From Ephydatia muelleri (taxonomy: Eukaryota; Porifera; Demospongiae; Spongillida; Spongillidae), in assembly GCA_013339895.1 (NCBI GenBank), contig JABACO010000039.1, positions 1 to 64,000 of the forward strand: a DNA stretch of 64,000 bases, given 5' to 3'. The notes beneath the pieces are model-generated. The model was given only the letters and a program-made list of their open reading frames with translations, did not search any database and had not been told where the DNA came from. This document shows positions 22,764 through 58,132 of this stretch, one piece after another (the stretch's first letter is position 1; every line of letters starts with the position of its first letter). Both the position numbers and the translations under genes were made by a program.

Positions 22764-24066
22764 TTACCTTTAGTACCCCCCCCCCCCCCCTACTTTCGCG
22801 GGATGGTATGCAATCACAATCAATCAACAACTTATCAACACTGTAGCTCGCGGGACATTAAAATTTGGCATCATCTCGCCAAAATGAGTATATAAACTAT
22901 AGCGTTTAATGCTTAGACCACTCTTTATGTATCGGAGCATTATGGCGCAAGCTATGCTGCCTTCGTGGCTGGTCGGAAATATCTCCTATGGCGATCTTTG
23001 TGTGGCTGTGTCCAATGGGTGATCAACTGTACACTGGTGCCAAAGACACCATCTCATTTCTAACAGCAAACAATGTCCCCGCTATGGGAGGGATATAAAC
23101 CTGGCTAATAGAGGTTCAGGCCCAGAAGGCTTAGCGTGGCGTTGCCTTAGAAAAGGTTGTAGGAAGGAGGTATCCATACGTGTTGGAACATCTTTTGAAG
23201 GTAAAAATTAAAAACACAAAATCGTTTTTGTATCCAGGTAGTCACCTTGAAATTGCACAATCCTGAGAATTATTCATCTTTAATTGGTCTACGAAGACAG
23301 CAGTAGGCAAAATGGCAGCAGAACTCTCTGTAAGCTATAGCAGATAGGAAGCTGTAAATTAAAAACTTTTTTACCCCTTCGTATGTAGATATCAAACAAG
23401 ACTTCCATTGATTGGTACAATTTTATACGTGATGTATGTGCGCAGTACTTCATAGATCATCCTGCTGTGATCGGTGGACCAGGAATTGAGGTAGAAATTG
23501 ATGAGAGTAAATTCGGCAGAAGAAAATACAATCGAGGAAGACAGGTTGACGGGCATTGGGTGTTCGGAGGAATCGAGAGAGTGTCTGGGGAGTGTTTTCT
23601 GGTGGAAGTGCAATGTTCAGCGACGCGAGATGCCAACACTCTTCTACCGTTAATTGCGCAATACATTTGCCCTGGAAGCATTGTTTACAGCGATGAGTGG
23701 AATCAGCTGTCTGCGACCACAGGATTAGCCCACCAAACAGTTAATCATTCTCTGCACTTTGTTGATCCCATTTCAGGTGCACACACACGCAAGGGGTCGA
23801 AGCAATGTGGAGCTCATGCGAGAGGAGCGAACTATGCATTCGAAGCTTTTTGTTACATATAACAAAGGTTCGGAGGCCCTAGCACTTTTCAAATATATTG
23901 AAGCACATTGCTGAGCAGTATCCATATAGTGATGGACCAGTACTGAGAGATGATGCCAATTTTTAATGTTCCGCGAGCTACAGTGTTGATAAGTTGTTGA
24001 TTGATTGTGATTGCATACCATCCCGCGAAAGTAGGGGGGGAGGGGGGGGGGGGGTACTAAAGGTAA
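22764..24066 (+). mobile_element. Merlin-type DNA transposon with long terminal inverted repeats
   Basis: About 1.3 kb. Left end acctttagtacccc, a C run, tactttcgcgggatgg and the following roughly 90 bp recur inverted at the right end (23960-24066), so the inverted repeats reach about 115 bp including the G/C run. Inside is a transposase of the ISXO2/IS1016 type, which defines the Merlin superfamily. Target duplications (8-9 bp expected) could not be fixed because the outermost bases differ. Confidence 0.8.
23000..23868 (+). pseudogene. Merlin/IS1016-like transposase, broken
   Basis: Three candidate exons: about 23000-23200 (zinc-ribbon-like part with CPRYG, then WRCLRKGCRKEVSIRVG), about 23237-23322 (GSHLEIAQ, with a frame slip), and 23388-23868. 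The last carries SNKTSIDWYNFIRDV, the first catalytic Asp in VEIDESKFGRRKYNRGR, the second in IVYSDEWNQL, then VNHSLHFVDPISGAHT. The third acidic residue (in GVEAMW) is present but in another frame: the break lies at a four-G run near 23795. An in-frame TGA also lies near 23020. DDE transposase by family; not active as read. Confidence 0.82.
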
Positions 24067-24826
24067 AGAGGTAAAACACTATCATACAATATGACGAGAA
24101 TGAACTGAGGGGCCGAGCACAATCAGTCTAAAACGGATCCTTGGCTGGCGGTAACCTAACAGGAGCTGCACAAAGTCTGCTTTTATCTTAGCCACCATAC
24201 TACATATCCAAATAGAATATACGCTAAACTTTAGAAGCAGCTTCCACTGAGTAGTTGTTACAGGTGTTCGGTGAAGTGGTGATGCACAAACACAAATATT
24301 CAAATGACTCATCCCAACAGAGAATGATGGAGGTGAACTTTTGTTAGATTGGCATAACAAATCACATTAGAGATTATTAGGAGAGACCTTGAGACCACTG
24401 ATAGTTTTGCCACATTGTGCTCTTATTTTATCAGAGATAATATATAATATCTCTGATTTAATGCATGCATCTTGTCTAAAATAGTTTAGACATGCACCCT
24501 TAATTTGAACCGCATTGTACTTCGATCATCTTTTCATCTGCAGAGACCACTTTGAAAGGTACGTATCATCTTATCTGATACACCTACACGTACTTTCTGT
24601 GCAGAAAACGTTTCAAACCAACATGTGCACGCAAAATTAACCTGTATCATACATTATGGCTTAGTCCAACAAGGACTCGTACCCTGTAACTACCAAATGT
24701 ACAAATTTTCAGGGATTGTCTTAAGGGCATATCCTACAAGTTTAGTTTAGCTTGGATAGCAGAACCCATACAGGGATGCTCTGTCCAGAAACCAATTGCT
24801 GCCTTGACATTGTTGTATTGCTGTAG
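24067..24826. other. Upstream of the ankyrin gene's first recognised exon
   Basis: No ATG exon for the ankyrin gene could be placed. A 15-nt possible exon at 24544-24558 (acceptor catctgcag, donor gtacgtatc) would encode TTLK and resembles the juxtamembrane end (DTLK) of the Ig/FN3 gene at 52902. Its outgoing phase does not fit the exon at 24827, so it is not assigned. Confidence 0.4.
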
Positions 24827-47762
<22,936 letters not shown>

Positions 47763-50700
47763 AACTCCATAGTAATAGTTATACTGGGTGGATGCTGTAA
47801 TTGTTGCTGCATGTATGCAGTTATATATTGTCATGATGTTAGAACTTAGGACTGGATGGTTCACTGAGAGTGTGGCTCACTCCCTACGCCATCCAAAAAA
47901 AAAAAAAAGAGTCAGTGTTAACTCTGTGAGGTGTTATGACTCATTTGGGTATTGGAAGCGTAATACAGTATGATAGCCTTAATTATCAGACCCTAATTAT
48001 CAGGGAGGTAATCTTACAGATGTAATTTTTGTTCCGCATGCATGTTTTGTTCGGGGTATGGATTTCAGACTCTTATACACATTATTGATCTCTGATATAC
48101 AAATGGCTACTCAGACTTGCATGTTGGAGATGTTCTAAACACCCAGAACCACATCCACCATAATTATATCAATGACACTAAGTGTCGTCATCAATAGACC
48201 CCTTTTGTCACACAGATGATTTGCATTACTTTGATTAATTCATTCTAAACTTGCTAATACCCTAAGGCTTTTGAAGGATAAAACTTTTCCCATAACACAA
48301 TCATTCTAGCCGTTTCTTTTCAAGTCCAGCAGAACAAAAATGGATACCACCATCAAAAATAAAACTCAAAAGACATTGAACAGGTAATCTATAGATAGCA
48401 TTATGTATATTGCATACGTGGCTCGTACTATCTAAAAGTGAAAATAATTGCACCTTGGACAGATGGCAGAGTTGGTTAAAGCGGTTATCTTGAAAACATT
48501 CTTTTTTTATCATTTCAGTCGTTTCTGTTTACATCTTTTTCCACAATTATTTTCTTCTGAATCTGCTTTATTTAAGCTTGTGCGTTATTTATCTTTACAC
48601 ATCACCTATTATAATTGTTACAGTGTATGCAGATCTTACGTATAGATATTTCTTTAGTATAATATTCCCATTTCTACAAATAAAATCAGACTGCAAGTTG
48701 CAACAAATCATGCTTTCGATGCACTGCTCTTATAGCTTGAACCCTCAATGCTGTACACTTTCTTGTTAGAAGTGTTTACTGCCTTTACAAGTTGTTTCAG
48801 TTCCTCTAGAACAGCTACTCATTTGTTCCAAGTCTGCTTCAAGTTTATATCATCTTCCTTAACATTCTGATGCATGGATACAGTGGATGATTTTCAATTG
48901 ACTCAAAGTTGGAAGATGTTCTGCCATATTTACGAGTGAATCGTAAGCACATGTGCGTGTGCATCCAGAGAGAGGAGGTAAAACATATGATGTCACAGAG
49001 TGGCATGGTATCGTTCTACAAGAAAGAGATTTCTGCAAGAATAAATAGAAATGAAGTGCCTCTGGTCTGTGTATATATAATAATCACAACTCATAAAACA
49101 CATACATTGAAGTCTGTATATGTGTGTGTGCGTGACCTGCATGTAGGCCTACACATTGTATGGCTAAGATCAACCTGAAATTGCATTGGAGATTGATGCA
49201 GCAGAGCCTGTTGTCTAATATTCTGTTGACATGTAGGCAATACGTATAGATGAGCTTGTCAGCTCACTTGAACTCCCTCACATAGATTCGAAGCTTCACT
49301 TCTTTTCCAAATAAGACCTTATCTCATAATCCATGGATCCCATCGTGGCCTCTGCACAGTGTTGAATGTATAATTATTTTTCATGTACATATTTCAAAAC
49401 TCATCTAATCTTTGAAGTAGCTAGGAGTGTTTTTATATAGCGGCTCCCACATAAGGTTTTTTTTTTTAACACTCTGTTTAACTTGCTATCTGGGGATATT
49501 TGTAAACATGTGGACACAACACACAGGAATGCGTTCTACTCGTGTTTGAGAGTTACAATCAAGGGAGCAGGCTGCTTATCGCAAAGAGTATGAATTTCAA
49601 AATCCGCTTCTACATATGGAAAGTGATATTTCCATAAAAGCTGTGCACCAACATGGCGGACGTGTGTATATAATTTATATTGTTTGACACCGGTCACATG
49701 ACACATGAAAAGGGTCTATAGCCTGTAATAACAGCTACAAGTGAAGTCAGTTTGTGTGATAAAGATCAGAACCACACTACTGTATTGCTGTATTGTAGCG
49801 CGGGGAGCTCAAAAAGGCATAGCTTATGAAGGAATGTATCTTCCCCACCATGAAAGTCTGGAGTGACACATTCTGTGTCGAGTTGTGATGGTACACTTTG
49901 TGTTATAATTATCAGTAATGGATTGTGGGTGTGTAGTGTTTTGCTGTGCAGCTGCACACCGCCAGTCTTGTATATACCAATTTTGATGCACAACAATATC
50001 TTACAAGGTACACTCGTGAACACCCTAATGCTAAGTGACTAAGTCCAGAGTGGGACAGACTCCTGAAATACTTCTACAATCAAGCAACAATTCAAAAGCC
50101 CCCATGGGTGACACTACTGGATATTAAGTAGTCCATCCGTAATGCAAGATGTGTCCGGGCAACACTTAAGCCATCAAAAGCTAAGCTCTGATCAGATTTA
50201 TATAAGATTGGTCCTAGACAAGGACTCTTCTTGGTAAAGATATAGATTTGACTCCAAAGCTAAAAATAGACCCAGGTATTCAGGGAAAGCTGTGAATATA
50301 AGTATGGGATATAAGCTGGAGACCTCTTGAAGAGCCATAGATAGTTTAGACAGCAATGACCATGAGAATGAAGTGCAAAAGAGTAAAATGAAAGAAGTAC
50401 CGCTCAAGGTATGTAAATAAAATTCAAAGACAACTTCAGCGTTTCCTTCCTTTTTTTGTGTACATATTGTGTAATATAACCCTGGAAAATCGTCTGTACA
50501 GTAATGCAGCCAGTTTAGGATAGTACAATACGTGTAATTTTATGTGCCCTCACACTGAGCAGCGTATTATATACACTAGTCTTGCCTCTATCATATATAG
50601 TTTACAGGAAAGACTTGAAACTTAACTTGCTCTACTTAAAATAGCTAACAAAGAAGGTTATGACAATGAAATGTATATATTTGATGCTTAGTTTTGTATT

Positions 50701-51087
50701 CCCTTATTAAAATTAAATGATCTCATAACACAACTACTGTGCAAACTGAATGTGCCACACTTGATTATGGAGGCAGGTGCACTATATATAAAACTGCAGG
50801 TTTAGACTGGAGCCGCGCTCGTCACAAATTGATGCAACATGCTTTGATGTGTGCGATGGGTGTTTGCCTCGTTCGTCAGAATTTAATATCTGCCATACCA
50901 GCAACTAACTTGAGCGGACAAATTCAATGTTAATCTGTTTAGTACTATCTCTTGCTATAATTATTCATTCGATAGTTTTAAAAATTACATCATTGAGATG
51001 ATTGGTACAGTGTAATGATTAATTTTCAAGCTATATATAGTGGAGTAGACTTCGCTATCTAAGCTTGACAATCTGGCTGAAGTGGAC
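47763..51087. other. Intergenic stretch, no gene supported
   Basis: Between the ankyrin gene and the first Ig/FN3 gene. Open frames are under 90 codons. A tRNA-like 5' half (agatggcagagttggttaaa, 48461-48480) is seen without its other half. A/T runs and TATA-like strings occur before 51088 but no promoter element stands out. Confidence 0.55.
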
Positions 51088-53033
51088 ATGTACAAATTGA
51101 TTTTGCTGTTTGGACTCGTACTTTTTCGCGAGAAGTGTGCAGGTAACTAATATAAATGTTCGACCTCGCAGTCCTTATGTATCCGTGCATCGTGGCCGCA
51201 TCACTGACTACACACATGTCGAGTACCCATCACTACAGTTGTCGCCCCCTCCTACCCCATTTGAACAGACGTGATTCTCCATACCAATGGTCCAGGACGT
51301 CACCTCGACCCGCAGTGTCCCCCTACCTACTGCCTGGGAGATCAGCTTGTGGTGACGTGTACCACCAACGGTACCACGGTCCAGTCATGGACCAGTTCTA
51401 GTACATCGCCGTCTACAGTGTTCTCCCTTGATGCATCCCTTGTAAATGACACCATAGCGCTCGTTAACAACAGCATGGTCATGTTTGTGGTGCATTTCAA
51501 GGCCGCAAGCGTGGAGTATAAGATGATGACGTCAGTACTTTCTGTAATCGTGTCCGCAAAAATAGTCGGAACTGTACTGCAGTGTGCGGACAACACCGAG
51601 AACTATACGGGAGTTCATATAGCCTCACTTCTCTTCCAAGAATTCAATGGCAAGTACAGAAAAATTACGAGATGTGCATTGATGAAGTGTTCGCCTGCAG
51701 TTCCACCGGCTCCTATTATGTCATCATATCCCATAACCAACATCACGTGTATGGGTCCAAAGGGTGTGTCTCTAACTGTTCACTGGTTCCCCTCTGGGAA
51801 CACCTGTGGTGACCCTGGTCTGTACTACAATGTGTCCAGTCCACAGCTGGGTCTCCTGTGCTCCTATCTGCCAGCTAATGTGACATCTTGTGATCTATCT
51901 GGGCTGGGTGTGAATGTGTCTTATGACGTGCATGTGAAGGTTGTGAACTGTGCAGGGTCCAGTCCACCTCTGGTGATCCCAGTGAAGGTCCCAGGAAGAA
52001 GTAAGTGTGTGTTTTCTATCTAAATAGGCAGCAGAACAGCGATATGTATGGTCTTCTTTTAATTCCTCACTTATAATGACATCACGTCAGAGGGTTACTC
52101 GCTTCTCTTCTCGCCCTAGCACCAGATCCTGTGGTGTTTAATCCTCCATGCTCAAACCCATCACAGATCAAGGTCACTTGGAAGGCTAGTATTGGCCCAG
52201 TGACGTTCCAGTAACCACCATTCTTCCCCTTGGCATGCAGCTGCCGGCCCCAGTGGCTCCAGACATTCCTCTTGGCCAGGAAGCCACCATCACCTGCACA
52301 GGTCCTGGGTGCATTGTCACCACAAGCACTGCCACATCGGCCATTGTAGTGGGCGTGGTAAAAAATGGCACCTACAGTGTGGGAGTGTCTCTGAGAAACT
52401 GTGTGGGTAGAGGGGGAGTGGCAGTGACCGACAACATAGGTAGGCCACAGCAAAGTGGCGTATTGTGTCAGGATGTAGACCGAGCCTCTTCATACAGTAA
52501 TTCCCCTGATGGAGGGATGGGAGCAGTCCCAAAACAGCTACTGTGTACCTCTTTGGGAAACTGAGACGTAAGCAATTGTGTTTCTTTTTAAATTGATTGT
52601 TGCTTGCATCTTGGCAGAAACATTAGTGACCCTCTGAACAATACAAACACAGAAGATAGATTATTCAATGATACGAATAAACTTGGGGGTCAAGGTATGT
52701 GAAGCAAGACAACCTAATCACCTCAAGTCTGATTCTGACCCTTTTACTTGAATATGTACTTCCTCTTTACTGCTCCCAGCCTCATATTTGACATTTGTCA
52801 GCATATCATCTGCAGCATCTACCATCTGTTTCTTGTCTGTTATTGTGCTGGCAGTGCTTTCAATCTGGGCACATCGCAGACGCCAAAAGGACACTTTGAA
52901 AGGTACTAAGAGCATTTTGTCTTTAATTTGTGTGCATCATTATGTCTTGCATTTGTACGTTGCAGAAATTGGGAAACATGATGTAATGATGGAGGAGAAC
53001 ACTTCATATGGGACACATACAGTGTGCAATTAA
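51088..53033 (+). CDS. Ig/FN3-like single-pass membrane protein (about 432 aa; one frame break)
   Basis: Predicted type I surface protein. Exons 51088-51142 (signal peptide, MYKLILLFGLVLFREKCAG), 51269-52000, 52120-52439, 52780-52902 (membrane helix) and 52966-53033 (tail); all junctions are phase 1. Exon 2 starts with an Ig-like unit (QCPPTYCLGDQLVVTC) and goes on to an FN3-like unit (SLTVHWFPSGN to VKVVNCAGSSPP). Exon 3 holds another FN3/Ig-like unit (QIKVTW, GQEATITCTGPG, VGVSLRNCVG). The helix is STICFLSVIVLAVLSIW, followed by HRRRQK as stop-transfer. The tail ends ENTSYGTHTVCN, with a tyrosine. Exon 3 is 320 nt where 321 would keep phase; the frame slips at a CC near 52210. A possible extra exon (52618-52694, Asn-rich) does not fit the phase as read. 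Many Asn-x-Ser/Thr sites. Ligand unknown. Confidence 0.75.
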
Positions 53034-54130
53034 GATGCAAATTAGCCTAATCATTAACAGAGACCCTACCACTGTGCATTTGCAGATAAGACACAAATAG
53101 CAGGAGCATGCAGTAGAAAGTTCAGCCTGGCTCATTGCTGCATGATTACAGTAACAAACGTTCGTCAAATGTCAATGGAAGCATGAATTGCATGCCACCG
53201 TTTTAACAGCAGAATGCTACAGCTGTACATCGTATACATGTGCAAATGCAAACTTTATACCAAACACCATTTGATACTATTAGACCAGAGCCGTTGGAAT
53301 CCTATGCATGTAGAATCTCAAAATTCAGACATTCTGCGAATTTATTGAAGTTGAAGTAATCATAATCAAGTAAAGTTATATGCATTTCAAAGCTAGCTTT
53401 AATGATAATGTTATGCAACTATCTCGAGGGGTAGTATACACTCATTCAAAACGGTCGTATAAAGTAAATTTTAAAAAAGATAATCAAGGGAAATGTACAG
53501 TAGAGCTAGTGTTGTAAGCGGTTGAGTAATTATATCAAACCCTCATAAATCAGCATAATCAAAGCCTCGATTATCAAAGTTATTCAAGATTAAGGTTAGA
53601 ACTAATTAATTTTATTATAAGTAGTGCAAAATACAAATATGCAGTGGAGCAGAGTTAATTACGTGCGCCTCGCACCCATGCATGTAATGTTAAATCTGTA
53701 CACCCAAAACATGCTCTTCTTCTTTTACGCCAGTGGGAGAAGAAGAGTTTACATGTGACAGATGGGTGAGCTTGTGGCATGTTGTGGACCTCGTCTGGTT
53801 CCCAGACTCACTACGTGCAGGAAATTCGTTCCGTGGCGCACGAAATAGTGCATGCTCCCCAATCAAATTGGTTACGCAGTAGGTCGAACGCCCCACGGCA
53901 GGAGAGCATAACAGTTAGACTTTCCGCTTGCAGTTGGCATATTGATTTTAAAAACCCAGGCTGACTTTTCGTAGCATCATACACTATGCTTGCGTAAGTG
54001 AGTCTGGGAACTACTGTAGACCAGTAAAACTGTTTCAAATGAAAGCCCAAAACCTAGTCTATTTTTATCACTCAGGCGCTGCTGAAAATGATCTTCTCAA
54101 AGATATACAGTTGCTGGTGGCTGGTGCTGA
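53034..54130. other. Gap between Ig/FN3 gene and TMEM147
   Basis: No gene recognised. The minus-strand frame 53811-54050 (VVPRLTYASIVYDATKS) faintly recalls the end of non-LTR reverse transcriptases, but it is too short and isolated to call. Confidence 0.45.
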
Positions 54131-54141
54131 TGCGCATGCGC
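54131..54141. promoter_or_regulatory. NRF-1-like site in the TMEM147 promoter
   Basis: tgcgcatgcgc is an exact match to the palindromic NRF-1 core and lies 85 bp before the TMEM147 start codon in a locally CG-rich stretch (further cgcgcgcg near 54158). NRF-1 sites are common in animal housekeeping promoters. Binding is inferred. Confidence 0.55.
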
Positions 54142-54225
54142 GGACAAGTTCAAAACGCGCGCGTGGGCGTAGAAAACAGCAAAGGGTACGAGGAACATGG
54201 GCATTAGTTAGAATCTTATCGCGCG

Positions 54226-54648
54226 ATGACATTGCTGCATTTCATAAATTGTGTTGGTTTGGCCTCTGCCCCATATTTTATAACGTATCGTTTCTCCGGG
54301 CTGTAAGCATATAGGCTGTATTTGTGCTTGTTTCGAAATCAACCCTATTCCTCTAGCTCAGAGTACAGTGCCTTCTGGAGATGCATCAAAGCAGGTGCGG
54401 CCTACATCGTAACCCAGGTTATCAAGGTGAGTAGCATGCTACCGTGTGAGATCCACGCGATTATCGTTTCTTCTCGCGTGCAGATGCTCGTCTTGGCTTC
54501 GTTTTTTCCCATGACGGAGGAAGAGAACGCAACAGTTCTGATTGTATGCGCGTGTGATTGACATTTGTGTGGTGTGTGTGTGTGGTGTTTGTGGCTTTTG
54601 TGTGGTGTGTGAGTGTGTGTGTGTTTGGCTTTTGTGTGGTGTGAGTGC

Positions 54649-54694
<46 letters not shown>

Positions 54695-54698
54695 GCGT

Positions 54699-54746
<48 letters not shown>

Positions 54747-56597
54747 CTGCATGCATTTGTTACATTGCATTTGTATGCCCACTGTCACAGGAGTGTGCCA
54801 AGTGCTCTGTTGACCTCATTGACCTTTTGGGATTGTACATTGTTCTGAACAAGATACTTGGAAAGGGAGAGATGAAAGTCCTTGTGGTGGCTGTAGGTAA
54901 GAGGCAGTGTGAAGGTCATGGTGGTGGCTGTAGGTAAGAGGCAGGGTGAAGGTCATGGTGTTGGCTGTAGGTAAGAGGCAGTGTGAAGGTCATGGTGGTG
55001 GCTGTAGGTAAGAGGCAGGGTGAAGGTCACGGTGGTGGCTGTAGGTAAGAGGCAGTGTGAAGGTCATGGTGTTGGCTGTAGGTAAGAGGCAGGGTGAAGG
55101 TCATGGTGATGGCTGTAGGCAAGAGGCAGGGTGAAGGTCATTATGGTACCCACATCCTGTTACATGTTGGGGGCACTACTGCTGTACTACAGTGGTTAAT
55201 AAAACATCACAAATTGTGATCTATGGACCATTGTTGTGTGATGCTATGATCTGTAAGGCATCTGAATACATGTATGTGTCTTGTATTCTGTTTATTTTTC
55301 CCATTCATGTCATTCAAGCTGTGTTCCCCTCTCTCCCTCCCTCCCTTCCCCCTGTACCTGACACAATCCTTCCTGCCACGCCCTCACCTTACACAATGCT
55401 GCCTGTCACGCCCCTTACCAGGATGGGGTTTTGCTGAACTCTTGGCCACCAAGCTCCTCCCACTGTGGTTCGGAGCTCGTGGAGTGGAGTTTGAGTGGAA
55501 GTACATCCAAAGTAGCTTGGATTCCAACATCTCATTGGTCAGTACCTGTTCCCTGCTGTTGGGATAAATAGGGAAAGTGGGTGTAGGGAGAGAGTGTGAG
55601 CTTATGAGTACTGCATAATGGCAGTCCTCATCCTCTAATGGTGGTCCTCATCCACTAATGGTAGTCCTCATCCTCTAATGGTAGTCCTCATTCTCTAATG
55701 GTAGTCCTCATCCTCTAATGGTGGTCCTCATCCTCTAATGGTAGTCCTCATCCTCTAATGGTAGTCCTCATCCTCTAATGGTGGTCCTCATCCTCTAATG
55801 GTAGTCCTCATCCTCTAATGGTAGTCCTCATCCTCTAATGGTGGTCCTCATCCACTAATGGTAGTCCTCATCCTCTAATGGTGGTCCTCATCCTCTAATG
55901 GTAGTCCTCATCCTCTAATGGTAGTCCTCATCCTCTAATGGTGGTCCTCATCCTCTAATGGTAGTCCTCATCCTCTAATGGTAGTCCTCATCTCTAATGG
56001 TAGTCCTCATCCTCTAATGGTAGTCCTCATCTCTAATGGTAGTCCTCATCCTGTAAATGAAATACTCTTCACATCAATATCCCTGACAACACATGAGTCA
56101 TTTTGATTGGGTGCAGTTCATCAGCCAGATTTGCAAGACTTGGTGGCTACGTTAGGTCAAACAATGGAAGGAGGGGTAAAATGAGCACCATGGATACCAC
56201 ACAATAGATAATGATAGCACCACATCACTATGGGTGCTATACTAGCACTGGGAGCACCACATCACTATGGGTGCTACACTAGCACCATTGATGATGAGTC
56301 TAGCACCAGTGAATGAGATAAGGAACCATAACACTGTCTCTTCTCTTTATCTTCTTGTAGCTGTATCTTCTTTCCACATGTGGATTGCTGTGGCTGTTGA
56401 CCAGGAATGACTTCAACAAGGCCTATCTACCTTACGTCATCACATTGCTAGGAGCCATATGCTACAGACCTCTGCTCTTCAACCTGGCCAGGAGCTTGCT
56501 AGACCTGAACGTGTGGGTCCTCTTGGTAGCCAAGGCCATGGTGGGTGTGCTGGTTGGTGTGTTGACTTTGCAACTTTGTCGAGCTTTAGCTGTGTGA
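54226..56597 (+). CDS. TMEM147: TMEM147, ER multipass membrane protein (221 aa)
   Basis: Subunit that in vertebrates joins nicalin and NOMO at the Sec61 translocon to help insert multipass membrane proteins in the ER. Six exons: 54226-54302, 54357-54426, 54484-54543, 54791-54896, 55422-55537, 56361-56597; all phases agree and the frame is intact. Family landmarks: start [56 protein letters not shown], then [38 protein letters not shown] then DSNISL, and a hydrophobic C-terminus with several helices. Length is close to the roughly 224 residues of the human protein. Exon 4's donor region has been copied into a 37-bp tandem array in the intron. Confidence 0.95.
54650..54745. repeat. (TG)n microsatellite with CG variants
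   Basis: TG array with a block of TGTGCG-type units, in TMEM147 intron 3. Confidence 0.95.
54897..55144 (+). repeat. 37-bp minisatellite carrying copies of the exon 4 donor
   Basis: Six full units and a partial seventh. Each unit begins gtaagaggcag and ends ggtggctgtag, so each junction repeats the end of TMEM147 exon 4 and its 5' splice site (ctgtag/gtaag). The last junction has gcaag. Units alternate between cagtgtg and cagggtg, a higher-order 74-bp period. Confidence 0.95.
55615..56051. repeat. 20-bp minisatellite (about 22 units)
   Basis: Unit taatggtagtcctcatcctc, with ggtggt and ggtagt variants in a repeating order and a few 19-mers near the end. In TMEM147 intron 5. Confidence 0.97.
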
Positions 56598-56913
56598 ACA
56601 TTGGTTGTTGTTCAATTTGTTGTTGTATTTACATTAATATCATTTGCCATCTGTTGACCGTCAAATCTATGCGGGCTGTGAGGTTGGGTTGCTATGAAAT
56701 GGGACATGGCTGCACCCATGTGGCAACAACAGAGGAACTCAGGGTCAAGGGTTGCTATGGGCAAACTTCCATGTATGCCTATCTTTTGGTTACTTAAACA
56801 TCTGGCTACAATTACAGTAGCTGTAGCAGATTCTTTCAATGTGTTGTCAGTGTGTTATTGTATTTGGGTTAATCGTGGCATGGTGGTTGGGTTTGGGTTT
56901 GACCATCAAAGCT

Positions 56914-57406
56914 GTAGCCATGCATGCATGTAGCCTCACTTCACTGCAGCAGATGGATTGCTGTAGCCATGCATGCATGTAGTCTCACTTCACAGCAGCA
57001 GATGGATTGCTGTAGCCATGCATGCATGTAGTCTCACTTCACAGCAGCAGATGGATTGCTGTAGCCATGCATGCATGTAGCCTCACTTCACAGCAGCAGA
57101 TGGATTGCTGTAGCCATGCATGCATGTAGCCTCACTTCACAGCAGCAGATGGATTGCTGTAGCCATGCATGCATGTAGTCTCACTTCACAGCAGCAGATG
57201 GATTGCTGTAGCCATGCATGCATGTAGCCTCACTTCACAGCAGCAGATGGATTGCTGTAGCCATGCATGCATGTAGCCTCACTTCACTGCAGCAGATGGA
57301 TTGCTGTAGCCATGCATGCATGTAGCCTCACTTCACAGCAGCAGATGGATTGCTGTAGCCATGCATGCATGTAGCCTCACTTCACTGCAGCAGATGGATT
57401 GCTGTG
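56914..57406. repeat. 49-bp minisatellite (about 10 units)
   Basis: Unit starts tagccatgcatgcatgtag and continues with cctcacttcac, gcagcagatgg and attgctg. Variants alternate between tagcct and tagtct and between cactgcagc and cacagcagc. Downstream of TMEM147. Confidence 0.97.
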
Positions 57407-58132
57407 AAGTGGGTTCAGGACTGAGTCAATGGGATGTTATAACAACAAAACAGCTCTACATTATGGATAGGGAATTTCTGTATGTGTGAAATGTAGTGCT
57501 GTTTTGTAGTAGCACCCTATCTACCCCACTGAAAGCATACCTTAATTGATTTTTGCACCACTAATCCCTACATTTGTTTTATTGGACATATTGCAGAGTT
57601 ACTGGTTTGATAATTTACTGTGTCACCCAGAAACAGGCAATACACTAAAAAGTGTGGATTTGCTTATCCATATTTGGTGGTTGTGTGTGGGTGGTGGTGA
57701 AAGTTGGAGAGAGGGGGGAAGGATAACAGTCCTTAGAAGACAGGGATCAGTCTGATTCACTATCTTGCTATCATCACCATCACCCACTAAAACGAAATAA
57801 TGAAACAGACCCTCGAATAGGTCTGAAAGAGAGAACATAACAACTACCTACATGGCCACACTGGCTTTGTGTATTGTACAGTGTACTTCACGAAACGTTT
57901 CGAGACTCAAGGGATCTGTGAATCATAGTTAGCATGTTGGTGTGTATGTGTGTGTAAGTGGCATGTGTGATCTTGTGTACATATTTGTGTGATGTGGTGT
58001 ATGTATGTGTGTGCATGTGATTGTGTGTGTGTGTGTGTGTGTGTGCTGGTGATTCCTATTCACAGTGTACAAACAATTACAAGTGCACAATACGTTTCAT
58101 ATCAGCATATCTACATGGGCACTAAACACAAC
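57407..58132. other. No gene recognised; TG-rich stretch
   Basis: Holds TG-rich sequence at 57940-58044 and no convincing exon. Confidence 0.5.

Noticed and set aside
53811-54050. Minus-strand frame as a non-LTR reverse transcriptase end
   Set aside because: Only a faint similarity over about 20 residues and no neighbouring RT motifs.
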